Below, piece by piece: positions 1-8,870 of a stretch of 13,395 nt of DNA; position 1 is the stretch's first letter, and the number at the start of each line of letters is the position of its first letter. The position numbers were made by a program, and so were the translations under genes. A model generated the notes under the pieces. That model was not told the origin of the DNA, searched no databases, and saw only the letters and a program-made list of their open reading frames with translations. Source of the DNA: JADJLQ01 sp034439915 (GTDB lineage Bacteria > Bacteroidota > Bacteroidia > Chitinophagales > Saprospiraceae); assembly GCA_034439915.1 (NCBI GenBank), contig JAWXBI010000022.1:1-13395 (forward strand), in the 5' to 3' direction.

Positions 1-10
1 AAATAGTATT

Positions 11-2205
11 ATGTCAAACAAAAAACGTATACAAATGTATAAAAGCAAGTTAGAGAAGAACGGTCATTTTTTCAAAATTTTCATAGTTTCTGTTGCCATG
101 TGCTTAATGGTAGGTTCGGCTTATGCCCAAAAAAAAGGCAGTATCAGCGGAAGCATCCTTGAAAAAAATACCCAGCAACCCCTGCCCTTTGCAAATATTT
201 ACTTGGTGAGCACTGAATTAGGAACTGCTGCAGATTCAAATGGAATGTTCAGAATTTTGAATATCCCTGTTAAAACATACAATCTTGAAATTACCTTCTT
301 AGGGTTTAAAACATTTACACTTTATAATTTAGTTGTAAACAGTGATAATGAAAATGTTTTTACCATTGAGCTAGAAGAAGATGCAACAGCGTTGGGAGAA
401 GTAGTTGTCACGGTCAACAAACGAAGCTTATATGCTGCCACTTTAGAAACGCCACTTAGTGTTCAAAAATTAGCAGTAGAAGAAATAAAGAAGTAACCCA
501 GGTGGCAGTTTTGACATTAGCAAAGTAATTCAAACATTGCCCGGGGTAGGTGGTGGGCAAGGAGGAGGTACATTTCGTAATGACATCATTATTCGTGGTG
601 GTGCTTCCAACGAAAATGTATTTTAGCTAGATGGTATTGAAATACCAGTGATAAATCACTTTCAAACTCAAGGTGGCAGTGGCGGACCGCAGGGAATTTT
701 AAATCCATTTTTTATTGAGGATGTAAAACTAAGTTCTTCGGCTTTTGATGCACGATATGACAATGCCCGGAGCAGTGTATTTCAGTTTAAACAAAAAGTG
801 GGTAATGCCAACAAATTTCAAGGTAATATTCATGCAAGTATACTCGAATCCGCCATTACATTGGAAGGCCCTTTGTCTAAAAATAAAAAAACAACTTTTT
901 TAGCATCTGGCAGAAAATCCTATTTTGAGATACTGCGAGCGGCAGTTGATGCACCATTTTTACCAAATTATTGGGATTTTCATACAAAAATAACCCATAA
1001 AATAAATGACAAAACGACCCTCAATTTTATTGGCATTGGCGCTATTGTTGATTTTAAATTTGTACGTGCAAAAAATATCACAACGGAAAGATTATATCAA
1101 TTAAATGCAAATGCAAGTATTCAGCAATGGAACTATACTTTAGGTGAATCCCTTAAAAGAAGCATCTCTAATGGTTTTTGGAATTTGGCTTTGAGCCGAA
1201 CAAGGTTTAATAATAACCTGCAAAAATACGAAGATAATGAAAACCCAACTGAAGCCACTCAGATACTGGATTTTGTAAGCAACGAAACAGAAACCAAACT
1301 AAGGTTTGATGTCAATAAATTTACAAATGGCTGGAAAATTGGCTTATGGAGCCTCTACCCAACTGGCAGAATGCGACAATAACACTTTCGCCGTTATTCA
1401 AAAAGAAATAAGAGATTCAAGCAACAATATTATACAACCGGGTGTAAATCAAAACCCTTCAAGTCTATTAGATCCTTTTGTACGCTTAGGTGCTTTTGTG
1501 CAGGTAAGTAAAAGAGCAATGAATGACAGGCTAGGCATAAGTGGAGGTGTTCGTACAGATATGAATACATTTACCACCAATGGTATGAATGGCTTACAAA
1601 CTTTATCGCCAAGAATTTCATTTAGCTATGTACTATCAGATATGTGGACAGCAAATGCATCTACTGGTATCTATTTTAAATTGCCTGTTTATACCCTGCT
1701 GGGTTATACAGATATCAATAATGTCCTGGTAAATAAAAATGCAAAATACACACGGTCAACGCACTATACAACTGGTTTTGAATTTTTACCAAATGACGGA
1801 CTACGTTTTACTGTGGAAGGGTTTTATAAACAATACGCTTTTGTCGCGCTAGCCGCTAGAGATGGCATTTCTTTGGCAAACCTCGGAACTGATTTTACAG
1901 TGCTTGGCAACGAGGCGGTAAATACAAACGGAAAAGGTAAAGCTTATGGTATTGAGTTTTTTCACAGAAAAAATTAACAGAAAAATTCTTTGGTATTCGT
2001 TCTTATACCTATTACCGCACTTTGTATAGTGGTGCCAATGACAAACTGGTTGCAAGTAGTTGGGATAATAGACATTTATAATCCATAACCTGGGGTTATA
2101 AGTTTCCAAGAAACTGGGAGCTGGGTTTAAAATTCCGTTACCAAGGTGGTGCACCTTAATACACCATTTGATGAAACAGCTTCCAGATTTAATTACGCAT
2201 CGCCA
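11..2205 (+). pseudogene. TonB-dependent receptor with carboxypeptidase-regulatory-like N-terminal domain, decayed
   Basis: Such receptors sit in the outer membrane and import large substrates using TonB energy; the substrate here is unknown. The first frame (11-496) gives a signal peptide ending near SAYAQ, a carboxypeptidase-regulatory-like domain (GSISGSILE, then NGMFRILNIP) and the start of the plug. The plug continues in another frame (PGGSFDISK, IRGGASNENVF, LDGIEIPVINHF), and barrel strands follow to about 2205. Joining the pieces gives one recognisable receptor of about 730 residues. Lesions: frameshift near 488-494; TAG at 624-626, where the family has Tyr (NVF-Y-LDG); frameshift near 1340 (one extra base in WKIG/YGAS); frameshift in the A-run near 1969-1974; TAA at 2079-2081; one-base insertion near 2157-2160 (GGAP/YTPFDE). 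Family similarity ends after RFNYAS, so roughly the last 100 residues are missing. ATG at 35 is an alternative start. The mix of substitutions and indels argues for a true pseudogene rather than sequencing error. Confidence 0.88.
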
Positions 2206-2747
2206 GCACCCTTTGTAGGCCATGGATATAACGGTACATACATTCGATAGGTAAAAAAATATTTTTTCCAAATCTTCTTTTGGCTATACATCAATCCATA
2301 ATCGGGACTTAAGGCGCGGATGGAAGAACTCACCTTGTCGAAACGTTCATCATCCAGCGTTTCCCTGAATGTAGTGTATTTGGCACCGGTCATAAGCAGG
2401 AAGGTATGGGAACGTCTCTTAGTGTAAATTGTAGTACCAATACCAAATTTTTGGTTTATTGAAAAATTGTAATTGGTTTTTATACCATTAAAATACCGTT
2501 GGGTGATGTTATTAATATTAAAGGAAGAATGTGAAGCGATGCTCAGGTGGTTAATCGGATTCCATTGTATGAGATTGGTAATAAGGAAATCGGTACCAAA
2601 ATTGGTATGGATTCCAATCCCCGGTTCAATGGTTAGTTTGGGTACAGTTGATGGTTGATTGGAGAACATTGAACTTTCATTTTGAGCGAGCATAGTTACA
2701 CAAGACATCAAAGAAATCAGGAAGAACAGATATTTTATTGAGTTCAT
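2193..2747 (-). CDS. Outer-membrane beta-barrel-like protein of unknown function, probably 3'-truncated
   Basis: The product has 184 residues. An N-terminal signal peptide (about residues 1-22, hydrophobic LFFLISLMSCV, then MLAQN) suggests export. The mature part has alternating polar/hydrophobic strands rich in Asn, Thr, Phe and Tyr with short turns, for example the stretches around IEPGIGIHTNFGTD and SINQKFGIGTTIY, as expected for a small outer-membrane barrel. I do not recognise a named family. The C-terminus is odd: the last few codons and the stop lie antisense to the end of the TonB receptor remnant, and no final aromatic barrel strand is visible after PLYPWPTKG. I infer that a deletion joined the two 3' ends and removed the rest of this gene. 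It starts 45 bp downstream of the esterase on the same strand, so the two may be co-transcribed. Confidence 0.6.
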   Translation of the reverse strand: MNSIKYLFFLISLMSCVTMLAQNESSMFSNQPSTVPKLTIEPGIGIHTNFGTDFLITNLIQWNPINHLSIASHSSFNINNITQRYFNGIKTNYNFSINQKFGIGTTIYTKRRSHTFLLMTGAKYTTFRETLDDERFDKVSSSIRALSPDYGLMYSQKKIWKKYFFTYRMYVPLYPWPTKGAGDA

Positions 2748-2792
2748 ATTAATTAGTTTATAGAGTTTTTAAAAGTTTATATGATATATAGT

Positions 2793-3626
2793 TTATCGGG
2801 ATTGCCTATTTTGGAAATAATAGTTCAGCCCTTTTATTATATTCGGGTTCTTTGAACCCAGGTGTCCTAGATTTTTCTCCATATTGATTTCTAGTTTTAG
2901 TTGACTGTACTGGCTATGAAGTATTTGGTAGAATGCATCAAAAGGGGCTTGCATTCTTCCGAAGTTTTCTTCTTCGCCAATTCCCAGGAACACCAATTGC
3001 GTCCTGTCCTTATTTTCGGACCGGTGATGCTTTTCAAATTGGAATGAAATGAGGTCGTCAAACCAAAGAGATGGGCTTAATAATAGGTAATTGCCAAACA
3101 ACGTATTCTCTGTACTAAAAGCAAATGCTCCAAACAAACCTCCATAGGAATGTCCGAGAATTACCCTGCTTTTCCGGGCAGTATCCACACTGACATTCTC
3201 TTCTATTAATGGAATTAATTGGCTTTCAATAAAACTTAAGAATTGCGGACCACCACCGGTCACCGTACTGACTTCTGTGGGTGTATAATCTATGCTCCGG
3301 TCTTTTCCATATCCTATACTTATTACCACCACGTTCCGGACAGCAAGTTTGTCCGAAATTTCCTTACATTGGTTGGACACGAAAGCGAAATTTTCCTCTC
3401 CATCAAGTACATAGATGGAGCTGTATTTTTCGACTCCTGGATTGTAATTGGCCGGCAATCCAACACGGATTTTGTATACAGCTCCGTTTGCAGTCGACTG
3501 TATTGCAAATTCATGCGTCAACAAAGGGTCAAATTCTTCTTTATTACAAGAACTGAATAATATAATAATCATCAGGGCACTTCCGATAGTACGGATCCCA
3601 TTAAACTTTACTGCATTGTTTTTCAT
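2793..3626 (-). CDS. Secreted esterase-like alpha/beta hydrolase, lipoprotein
   Basis: The product has 277 residues and resembles the putative esterase family (esterase D / Fes / IroE type), which cleaves ester bonds, in some members those of siderophores or acyl-sugars. A hydrophobic leader ends in LFSSC with Cys27 as the likely lipidation site, so the enzyme is probably membrane-anchored in the periplasm or on the surface. The sequence shows IYVLDGEENF (71-80), typical of this family after its first core strand, and the nucleophile elbow GHSYGG (158-163, Ser160). An acidic stretch GIGEEE (215-220) can supply the catalytic acid, and NLGHLG gives His255 in the expected C-terminal place. All triad elements are therefore present and the frame is intact. 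The substrate cannot be told from sequence. The barrel-like gene lies 45 bp downstream on the same strand; the broken AraC gene lies 425 bp upstream. Confidence 0.82.
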   Translation of the reverse strand: MKNNAVKFNGIRTIGSALMIIILFSSCNKEEFDPLLTHEFAIQSTANGAVYKIRVGLPANYNPGVEKYSSIYVLDGEENFAFVSNQCKEISDKLAVRNVVVISIGYGKDRSIDYTPTEVSTVTGGGPQFLSFIESQLIPLIEENVSVDTARKSRVILGHSYGGLFGAFAFSTENTLFGNYLLLSPSLWFDDLISFQFEKHHRSENKDRTQLVFLGIGEEENFGRMQAPFDAFYQILHSQYSQLKLEINMEKNLGHLGSKNPNIIKGLNYYFQNRQSR

Positions 3627-4051
3627 ACTCGTTTTAATTTTGAAATTGTTATTTTGTCATTATTGACGTTGTAAAGGTGAAGAATGAAAAAGCATTAATC
3701 AGGACAAGGACGCGTCAAAAACGGACAAAAGAATCTACATGTTTACCACGCAGCAGGTTGTGATTATCAAACCAGATCAACCTGAAATGACCAGAAGGCA
3801 ACCTATCAGAAAATTTGTCGTCCTATCCGTTTAGGGTAAGATTAATGCTACCCATTATGCTTTTGGACATTTTAATTTCTGGACGCTTTGTTTATTCTTT
3901 AATACGGATAATATCAGAATTGCCATAGGATACTGCATTTTAAGGCGGTGAGATGTAAGGTTAGGATAACGGTTCTGCAGAAGGTTCCATAGGGTTGGTA
4001 AGGCAAATAAAGAATGGATTTATAATGAAATAAGCGCACGGGATCTACTTT
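3627..4051. other. 425-bp gap between esterase and AraC remnant, no recognisable gene
   Basis: I find no convincing gene, RNA or terminator here. Both strands carry frequent stops. On the minus strand a short open stretch (about 3717-3826) reads in part GHFRLIWFDNHNLLRGK, which looks more protein-like than its surroundings. It has no start codon or flanking domain and I cannot assign it. The part next to 3627 should hold the esterase promoter (minus strand, AT-rich). Given the decayed genes on both sides, this may be an old gene eroded beyond recognition. Confidence 0.5.
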
Positions 4052-4928
4052 TTAGCTCACCATTTCAGCGTACTTCTTTTTATAGGCCAGCGGGGTGTAG
4101 TGGGTAACCGCCTTAAATTGTTTATTAAAATTGGAAAGGGTATTGAACCCACTCTCATAACAAGCCTCGGCAACGTCAATCTTTTGACTGGATAATAATT
4201 TACAGGCATGTCCGATCCTGATCTCCGTCAGAAAATCTAAAAAAGTTTTATTTGCATGCATTCTAAAATACCAGCTGAAGGAAGTTGGGCTTAGGTTGGC
4301 GACGGCTGCGGCTTCCTCAAGACTAACCCTCGCCTTGAAGTTTTTCAACACGTGTTCGTGGACCCGGTTCATTCGTTCCGTTTCTGCTTCCTTAAGTGAA
4401 TTGGTATATCCTTCGCTGGCCAATTGACTTTAATTGGTCGAATTTGAAAGAAGGTTCAATAAGTTTAGAAACACTAGCACTCGGTCAAAATCTTCCACGG
4501 CGGGCAGACTAATCATCATTTCAGTCGCTTTAGCCAAGGAGGCCTCTTTAAATTCCATTCCCCTATGGGCCTTCTGTAAAAGGTTTTTTATCTTGAACAT
4601 CTCGGGTTTATGCAAGAAGTCCTTTCCCAGAAGATTTTGAGTGAAGTAGATAAATATGCCTTCTGTAACCGGGTCCGGTAAACCTTCGAAATATTCATGG
4701 TCACTGCGCCAAAGGTGGGGCAGATTTGGACCAGTTAAGATCAATTCACCTTGACGAAACGGACCTACATGATCACCAATAAATCGGGTTCCGGTACCTT
4801 TTAGCACAAGGAACAATTGATACTCTGAATGAAAATGCCAGTTCGGATCAAAATACGGGTCAGGATATGCTTTACTTCAAAAACACGGTCTTTGGAGATA
4901 GGCGATTTTTTTACTGGTCTCACTCCAT
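4052..4928 (-). pseudogene. AraC-family transcriptional regulator, broken by a stop and a frameshift
   Basis: AraC regulators pair an N-terminal ligand-sensing cupin with a C-terminal double helix-turn-helix DNA-binding domain. The cupin is visible at 4430-4861 (motifs DPNWHFHSEYQ, LKGTGTRFIGDH, GPNLPHLW). The DNA-binding part is at 4052-4423 (VSLEEAAAVANLSPTSFSWYF for the first helix-turn-helix, then GFNTLSNFNKQFK and TPLAYKK for the second). They are separated only by an in-frame TAA at 4430-4432: residues before (LLSNSTN) and after (SQLASEGY) stay in the same frame. Near 4861-4863 a one-base deletion separates an N-terminal stretch (SPISKDRVFEVKHIL) from the cupin. The original start is unclear: ATG at 4926-4928 would need one more base to reach this frame, and GTG at 4921-4923 is in frame. 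The gene diverges from the 1163-residue dehydrogenase gene, which it may once have regulated. A separately translated C-terminal fragment is possible but unsupported. Confidence 0.85.
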
Positions 4929-5062
4929 TCTGATGTTTAATTATCAATCTTTGATTAAAAAAACCGACTTTAATGGCAAAAAAAAGTGTATGTATTTGAT
5001 AAAAAAGAGTAACGCAATGATCAATTTTTAGAAGAACTTCACTTGAAATTATATTTTATTAT
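4929..5062. promoter_or_regulatory. Divergent intergenic region, likely promoter of the ThuA-dehydrogenase gene
   Basis: This is 134 bp of AT-rich DNA between divergent genes, with runs of A and T and a TTTGAT-like element near 4996. It must contain the plus-strand promoter for the gene at 5063 and, originally, the araC promoter. No exact match to the Bacteroidota TAnnTTTG -7 element stands out, and no clear Shine-Dalgarno precedes the ATG, as is common in this phylum. I infer the role from position only. Confidence 0.4.
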
Positions 5063-8000
5063 ATGAAAGTTTTGGCCCATCCTTTCCTTTTTCTATTCGT
5101 ATCCCTTTTGATTATCCAATCCTGCACTTCTCCATCGACCAGTTTGCGCAACGACTCGGGAAAACTGGAAATACTTTTTCTTGGCCACGACAGTCAGCAT
5201 CATAATTCGGCCCAGTACCTGCCCCTGCTCGCATCGAATCTATCCAAAGAAGGCATTTCCTTTACCTATACCGATAATCCGGATGATCTAAACGAAGAAA
5301 ACCTGGATAAGTATGATGCCTTGATGATTTATGCCAACCATGAGCAGATCACACCCAGCCAGGAGAAAGCATTATTGGATTATGTTGAAAAGGGTAGAGG
5401 GTTCATCCCTATCCATTGTGCGAGTTTTTGTTTTCAAAATTCACCCAAATACATAGATCTGGTAGGAGGGCAGTTTAAGAGCCATAAAACGGACTCTTTC
5501 ACCACAGCTATAATTGATAAGGCACATCCGGTCATGGAAAAAGTTAAAGAGTTTATTACCTGGGATGAAACCTATGTGCACGACAAACTGGCCACTGACA
5601 TTGAAGTATTGATGGAACGGGTGGAAGGCGATCATCATGAACCATGGACCTGGGTAAAATCTCACGGTAAAGGGCGGGTATTTTATACCGCGTACGGACA
5701 TGATGAAAGAACATGGAATCAACCCGGATTTCAACAATTGATAAAGGAGGGTATTCTTTGGGCAGTTGGAGACCAGGCAAAAACAAAATGGGAAAAGTTT
5801 AGAAGTGAAATCCCGCAACTTGTTTACCGCGATGCGCCGGGTATTCCTAATTATGAAAAAAGGGATCCGGCACCAGGCTATCAGGAGCCGCTTACCCCCG
5901 AACAATCCGCCGGGTTGATACAGGTTCCGGTAGGCTTTGACCTGAAACTTTATGCTTCGGAACCCGACATCATTAATCCCATTGCCATGGAGTGGGATGA
6001 GAAGGGACGATTATGGGTGATTGAAACGGTTGATTATCCCAACACGGTTCGCGATGACCGCACGGCAGGAGATGATCGTATTAAGATTTGTGAAGATACC
6101 GATGGAGATGGGAAAGCAGATAAGTTTGTATTATTTGCCGACAACCTGAATATCCCGACCAGCATGGTTTTTACCAATGGAGGGATCATGGTTTCACAAG
6201 CCCCTTATTTTATTTTTCTGAAAGACACCGATGGTGATGACAAAGCAGATGTTCGAAAAATAGTCATAGAAGGTTGGGGAACCTTCGACACCCATGCCGG
6301 ACCATCGAATTTAAAATATGGCCTGGACAACCAGATCTGGGGAGTCGTCGGTTATTCCGGATTTGAGGGTGTGATAGCAGGCGAGAACCGTAAATTCAGC
6401 CAGGGTATTTATCGCTTCAAACCGGACCTGAGTAGTTTTGAGTTTATGACCGGCACCAGCAACAATACCTGGGGCCTCGGGTTTACACCAACGAATGATG
6501 TCTTCGCTTCAACGGCTAACAATACCCATAGCCTATATATGGGCATTCCAAATAAAGCTGCGCGCGATGTGCAAGGAATACGATTGGGCGGAAGTATGAA
6601 GATTGATGGCCATTATGCCATGCACTCGATTACCCATCAGGTGCGACAGGTAGATGTATTTGGAGGCTTTACCGCAGCCGCAGGACATAACTTTTATACG
6701 GCCCGTGCTTATCCAAAGGAGTTTTGGGATAACACTGCTCTGGTTTGCGAGCCTACTGGACATTTGGTTCATGTAGCCAGGATTGAAAAGAATGGTGCCG
6801 GATTTATTGAAAAGGACGGATGGAATTTATTCGCAGGAGCAGACGAATGGGTGTCCCCGGTCGAAGCCAAGGTGGGACCCGATGGCGCCGTATGGGTCTT
6901 GGATTGGTATAACTTCATTGTTCAACATAATCCCACACCTACAGCAGACCGCGGCGGTTTTCCTGGTGAGAATGGAAAAGGGAATGCCTATGAAAACCCG
7001 TTGCGCGATAAATCTCATGGCCGTATCTGGCGGGTAATAAACCGCCGGGCCGCTGTCTACAAGCCACTTCAACTGAAAAGTGATGATCCAAAAAAATTGA
7101 TCGAAACCTTGAGCAATGACAATATGTTATGGCGGCTTACAGCACAGCGCCTGCTGGTGGAACGGGGTGACCTTGATGTTCTTACTGATTTGTATAAAGT
7201 AGTGAAGGAAACTAAAGATGAAAACAGTTTTGCCGCAATCCATGCATTGTGGACCATAGATGGACTTGGTGCACTTACTAAAGATGATAAGGCCGAAGTT
7301 GTGCTGTTGGAGACCCTGAAACACCCCGCAGCTGGTGTAAGAAAAGCAGCCATTCAGATTTTATCCAAATCCGGGTGGCGCGAAGAAACGGTTGTTAAAT
7401 ACAATGTATTGGACGATCCCGATCCCAATACCCGGTTGGCAGCTTTGGTATCACTGACCGAAATGCCGTCTTCCGAAACCTTGGGCAAATCATTGTATAA
7501 AATGAGTGTAGATTCAAACACTATAGGTGATGAATGGCTTTCAAAAGCAGTATATGTAGCGGCTGTGCAACACAAAAATGGATTTATTCAAGCTTTCCTG
7601 GCTGCTAATCCCGGTTATGATTCAAATAAAGTAAAACAGAACAAGAGGGAGGCATCCAATTACGATGACAGCGCCTGGAAAAAGATGACCCTTCCCACTT
7701 TCATTGAACAAGCTGGTGTGGATATCGACGGGTTTATCTGGTTTAGGAAAGTAGTTGACCTGCCTGCGCCAGGTTCGAAGAAAGCCAAGCTTTCGCTCGG
7801 ACCGATTAACGATTCGGACCTGTCGTATGTCAATGGTGTACGGGTAGGGGGCATCGACAGCAAGGTCAACGATAAACGTTTATATGAGATAGCCGCTGGA
7901 ATTTTAAAACCAGGGAAAAATGTAATAGCTGTTAGCGTAGAAGACAAGGGAGGAAGAGGAGGCATCTATGGCAAACCCGAAGAAATGTTTCTGGCAATAG

Positions 8001-8554
8001 GATCGCGCAAAGTGTCCCTTGCGGGCGAATGGAAATACGAAGTGGCCACGGAATACAGTAATGTGAAATCAATGTTTTCCGAAAAATCCATAGGCGAGAC
8101 TTTTAGTGATACCTATCTGGGCGTTTTATCTGGCCCATCCGATAATTCTACCGAAGCGAGTGCAGACGCTACGGTGATCCATATCAAAGCAATCCAGAAC
8201 GAAATGAAGTATGATTTGAAAACGTTTTCTGTGCTGGCAGGCAAACCGGTTGAACTCGTTTTCGAAAACCCTGACTTCATGCAACACAACTTGCTGATCA
8301 CCGAAATAGGGAAACTGGAAGTAGTAGGCAAAGCTGCCGATAAGCTGGCTGCTGATCCTAAAGGCGCTGAAAGGCAATATGTACCCGACATCCCTGAGGT
8401 ATTGTTTTCTACAAAGCTGGTAAACCCGCAGGAAACAGTAAGGCTAAAATTTGTCGCACCGGCCAAACCGGGCGACTACCCGTTTGTCTGTACCTTCCCG
8501 GGACATTGGTTGATCATGAATGGAATCATGAAAGTGGTGTCTCCTGCACTTTAG
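5063..8554 (+). CDS. Multidomain surface oxidoreductase: ThuA, beta-propeller dehydrogenase, HEAT-like, jelly-roll, azurin
   Basis: This 1163-residue product is intact. Residues 1-21 form a lipoprotein leader (IIQSC, Cys21), so it is probably anchored to a membrane outside the cytoplasm. Residues 34-236 match the ThuA (trehalose-utilisation, glutamine-amidotransferase-like) fold: ILFLGHDSQHHN, GFIPIHCASF, WDETYVH, FYTAYGHDERTW. Residues 287-660 match the Pirellula/Verrucomicrobium 'membrane-bound dehydrogenase' beta-propeller (VPVGFDLKLYASEP, GRLWVIETVDYPN), with two calcium-loop-like motifs, DTDGDGKAD (345-353) and DTDGDDKAD (388-396). Residues 672-850 are helical and HEAT-like. Residues 862-995 resemble the jelly-roll of sialate O-acetylesterases (WFRKVVDLP, LGPINDSDLSYVNGV). 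Residues 1036-1161 are azurin-like with ligands His1075, Cys1143, His1148 and Met1152; the Cys+5 His and +9 Met spacing is that of azurin. No CxxCH exists, unlike many relatives that carry cytochrome c. I infer oxidation of a sugar or polyol with electrons passed through copper. Substrate and cofactor are unknown. Confidence 0.85.
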   Translation: MKVLAHPFLFLFVSLLIIQSCTSPSTSLRNDSGKLEILFLGHDSQHHNSAQYLPLLASNLSKEGISFTYTDNPDDLNEENLDKYDALMIYANHEQITPSQEKALLDYVEKGRGFIPIHCASFCFQNSPKYIDLVGGQFKSHKTDSFTTAIIDKAHPVMEKVKEFITWDETYVHDKLATDIEVLMERVEGDHHEPWTWVKSHGKGRVFYTAYGHDERTWNQPGFQQLIKEGILWAVGDQAKTKWEKFRSEIPQLVYRDAPGIPNYEKRDPAPGYQEPLTPEQSAGLIQVPVGFDLKLYASEPDIINPIAMEWDEKGRLWVIETVDYPNTVRDDRTAGDDRIKICEDTDGDGKADKFVLFADNLNIPTSMVFTNGGIMVSQAPYFIFLKDTDGDDKADVRKIVIEGWGTFDTHAGPSNLKYGLDNQIWGVVGYSGFEGVIAGENRKFSQGIYRFKPDLSSFEFMTGTSNNTWGLGFTPTNDVFASTANNTHSLYMGIPNKAARDVQGIRLGGSMKIDGHYAMHSITHQVRQVDVFGGFTAAAGHNFYTARAYPKEFWDNTALVCEPTGHLVHVARIEKNGAGFIEKDGWNLFAGADEWVSPVEAKVGPDGAVWVLDWYNFIVQHNPTPTADRGGFPGENGKGNAYENPLRDKSHGRIWRVINRRAAVYKPLQLKSDDPKKLIETLSNDNMLWRLTAQRLLVERGDLDVLTDLYKVVKETKDENSFAAIHALWTIDGLGALTKDDKAEVVLLETLKHPAAGVRKAAIQILSKSGWREETVVKYNVLDDPDPNTRLAALVSLTEMPSSETLGKSLYKMSVDSNTIGDEWLSKAVYVAAVQHKNGFIQAFLAANPGYDSNKVKQNKREASNYDDSAWKKMTLPTFIEQAGVDIDGFIWFRKVVDLPAPGSKKAKLSLGPINDSDLSYVNGVRVGGIDSKVNDKRLYEIAAGILKPGKNVIAVSVEDKGGRGGIYGKPEEMFLAIGSRKVSLAGEWKYEVATEYSNVKSMFSEKSIGETFSDTYLGVLSGPSDNSTEASADATVIHIKAIQNEMKYDLKTFSVLAGKPVELVFENPDFMQHNLLITEIGKLEVVGKAADKLAADPKGAERQYVPDIPEVLFSTKLVNPQETVRLKFVAPAKPGDYPFVCTFPGHWLIMNGIMKVVSPAL

Positions 8555-8870
8555 TCCTGCCTCCTCCCATTTTTATCCTCCATATAGGACTGCCTTCGTT
8601 TAAAATGAAGTAGTCCGGGAGTGTCTATATTTTCGGTAAAATTGGGCCGTCGGCGACGAAGGAGCAGTGCCAGTCTTTATTGGCATTCCAGCTTTAAAGC
8701 GGAGCAAGAAACCGGATGGTGCCCAATTCAATTCAAACAAGAGCATATGAAAATCAAACAATTCGGGATTAAAACCTGAGAGGATAAAGGTGGCAGGGAA
8801 ATTCAGACCGAGGAATATTGCATTAACCTGGGTCAGGATATTTTCTTTAGGAAAGGCAAATGGTGTTAAA
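8555..8870. other. 316-bp gap between convergent genes, no supported gene
   Basis: Apart from the hairpin at 8587-8616 I see no gene signal. A minus-strand frame stays open for about 98 codons (8600-8896), and a plus-strand frame over much of the same DNA has few stops. The minus-strand frame runs through the terminator hairpin of the RRM gene, has no recognisable motif and no credible start context, so I do not call it. Its unusually open character could reflect an intergenic repeat family, which needs a within-genome search. Confidence 0.5.
8587..8616 (+). terminator. Stem-loop after the dehydrogenase gene, possible terminator
   Basis: GGACT (8587-8591) pairs with AGTCC (8612-8616), and inside it CTTC (8594-8597) pairs with GAAG (8607-8610) around an AT-rich loop. 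It lies 33 bp after the stop codon of the 1163-residue gene. No T-tract follows directly, so it may be a processing or stability hairpin instead of an intrinsic terminator. Confidence 0.35.

Noticed and set aside
1849..2271. 140-codon minus-strand frame across the end of the TonB receptor
   Set aside because: It lies antisense to recognisable receptor sequence and out of frame with the barrel-like gene, with no family features.
7069..8466. Several minus-strand open frames of 65-117 codons inside the dehydrogenase gene
   Set aside because: They are antisense shadows of an intact, domain-rich coding sequence and show no motifs of their own.
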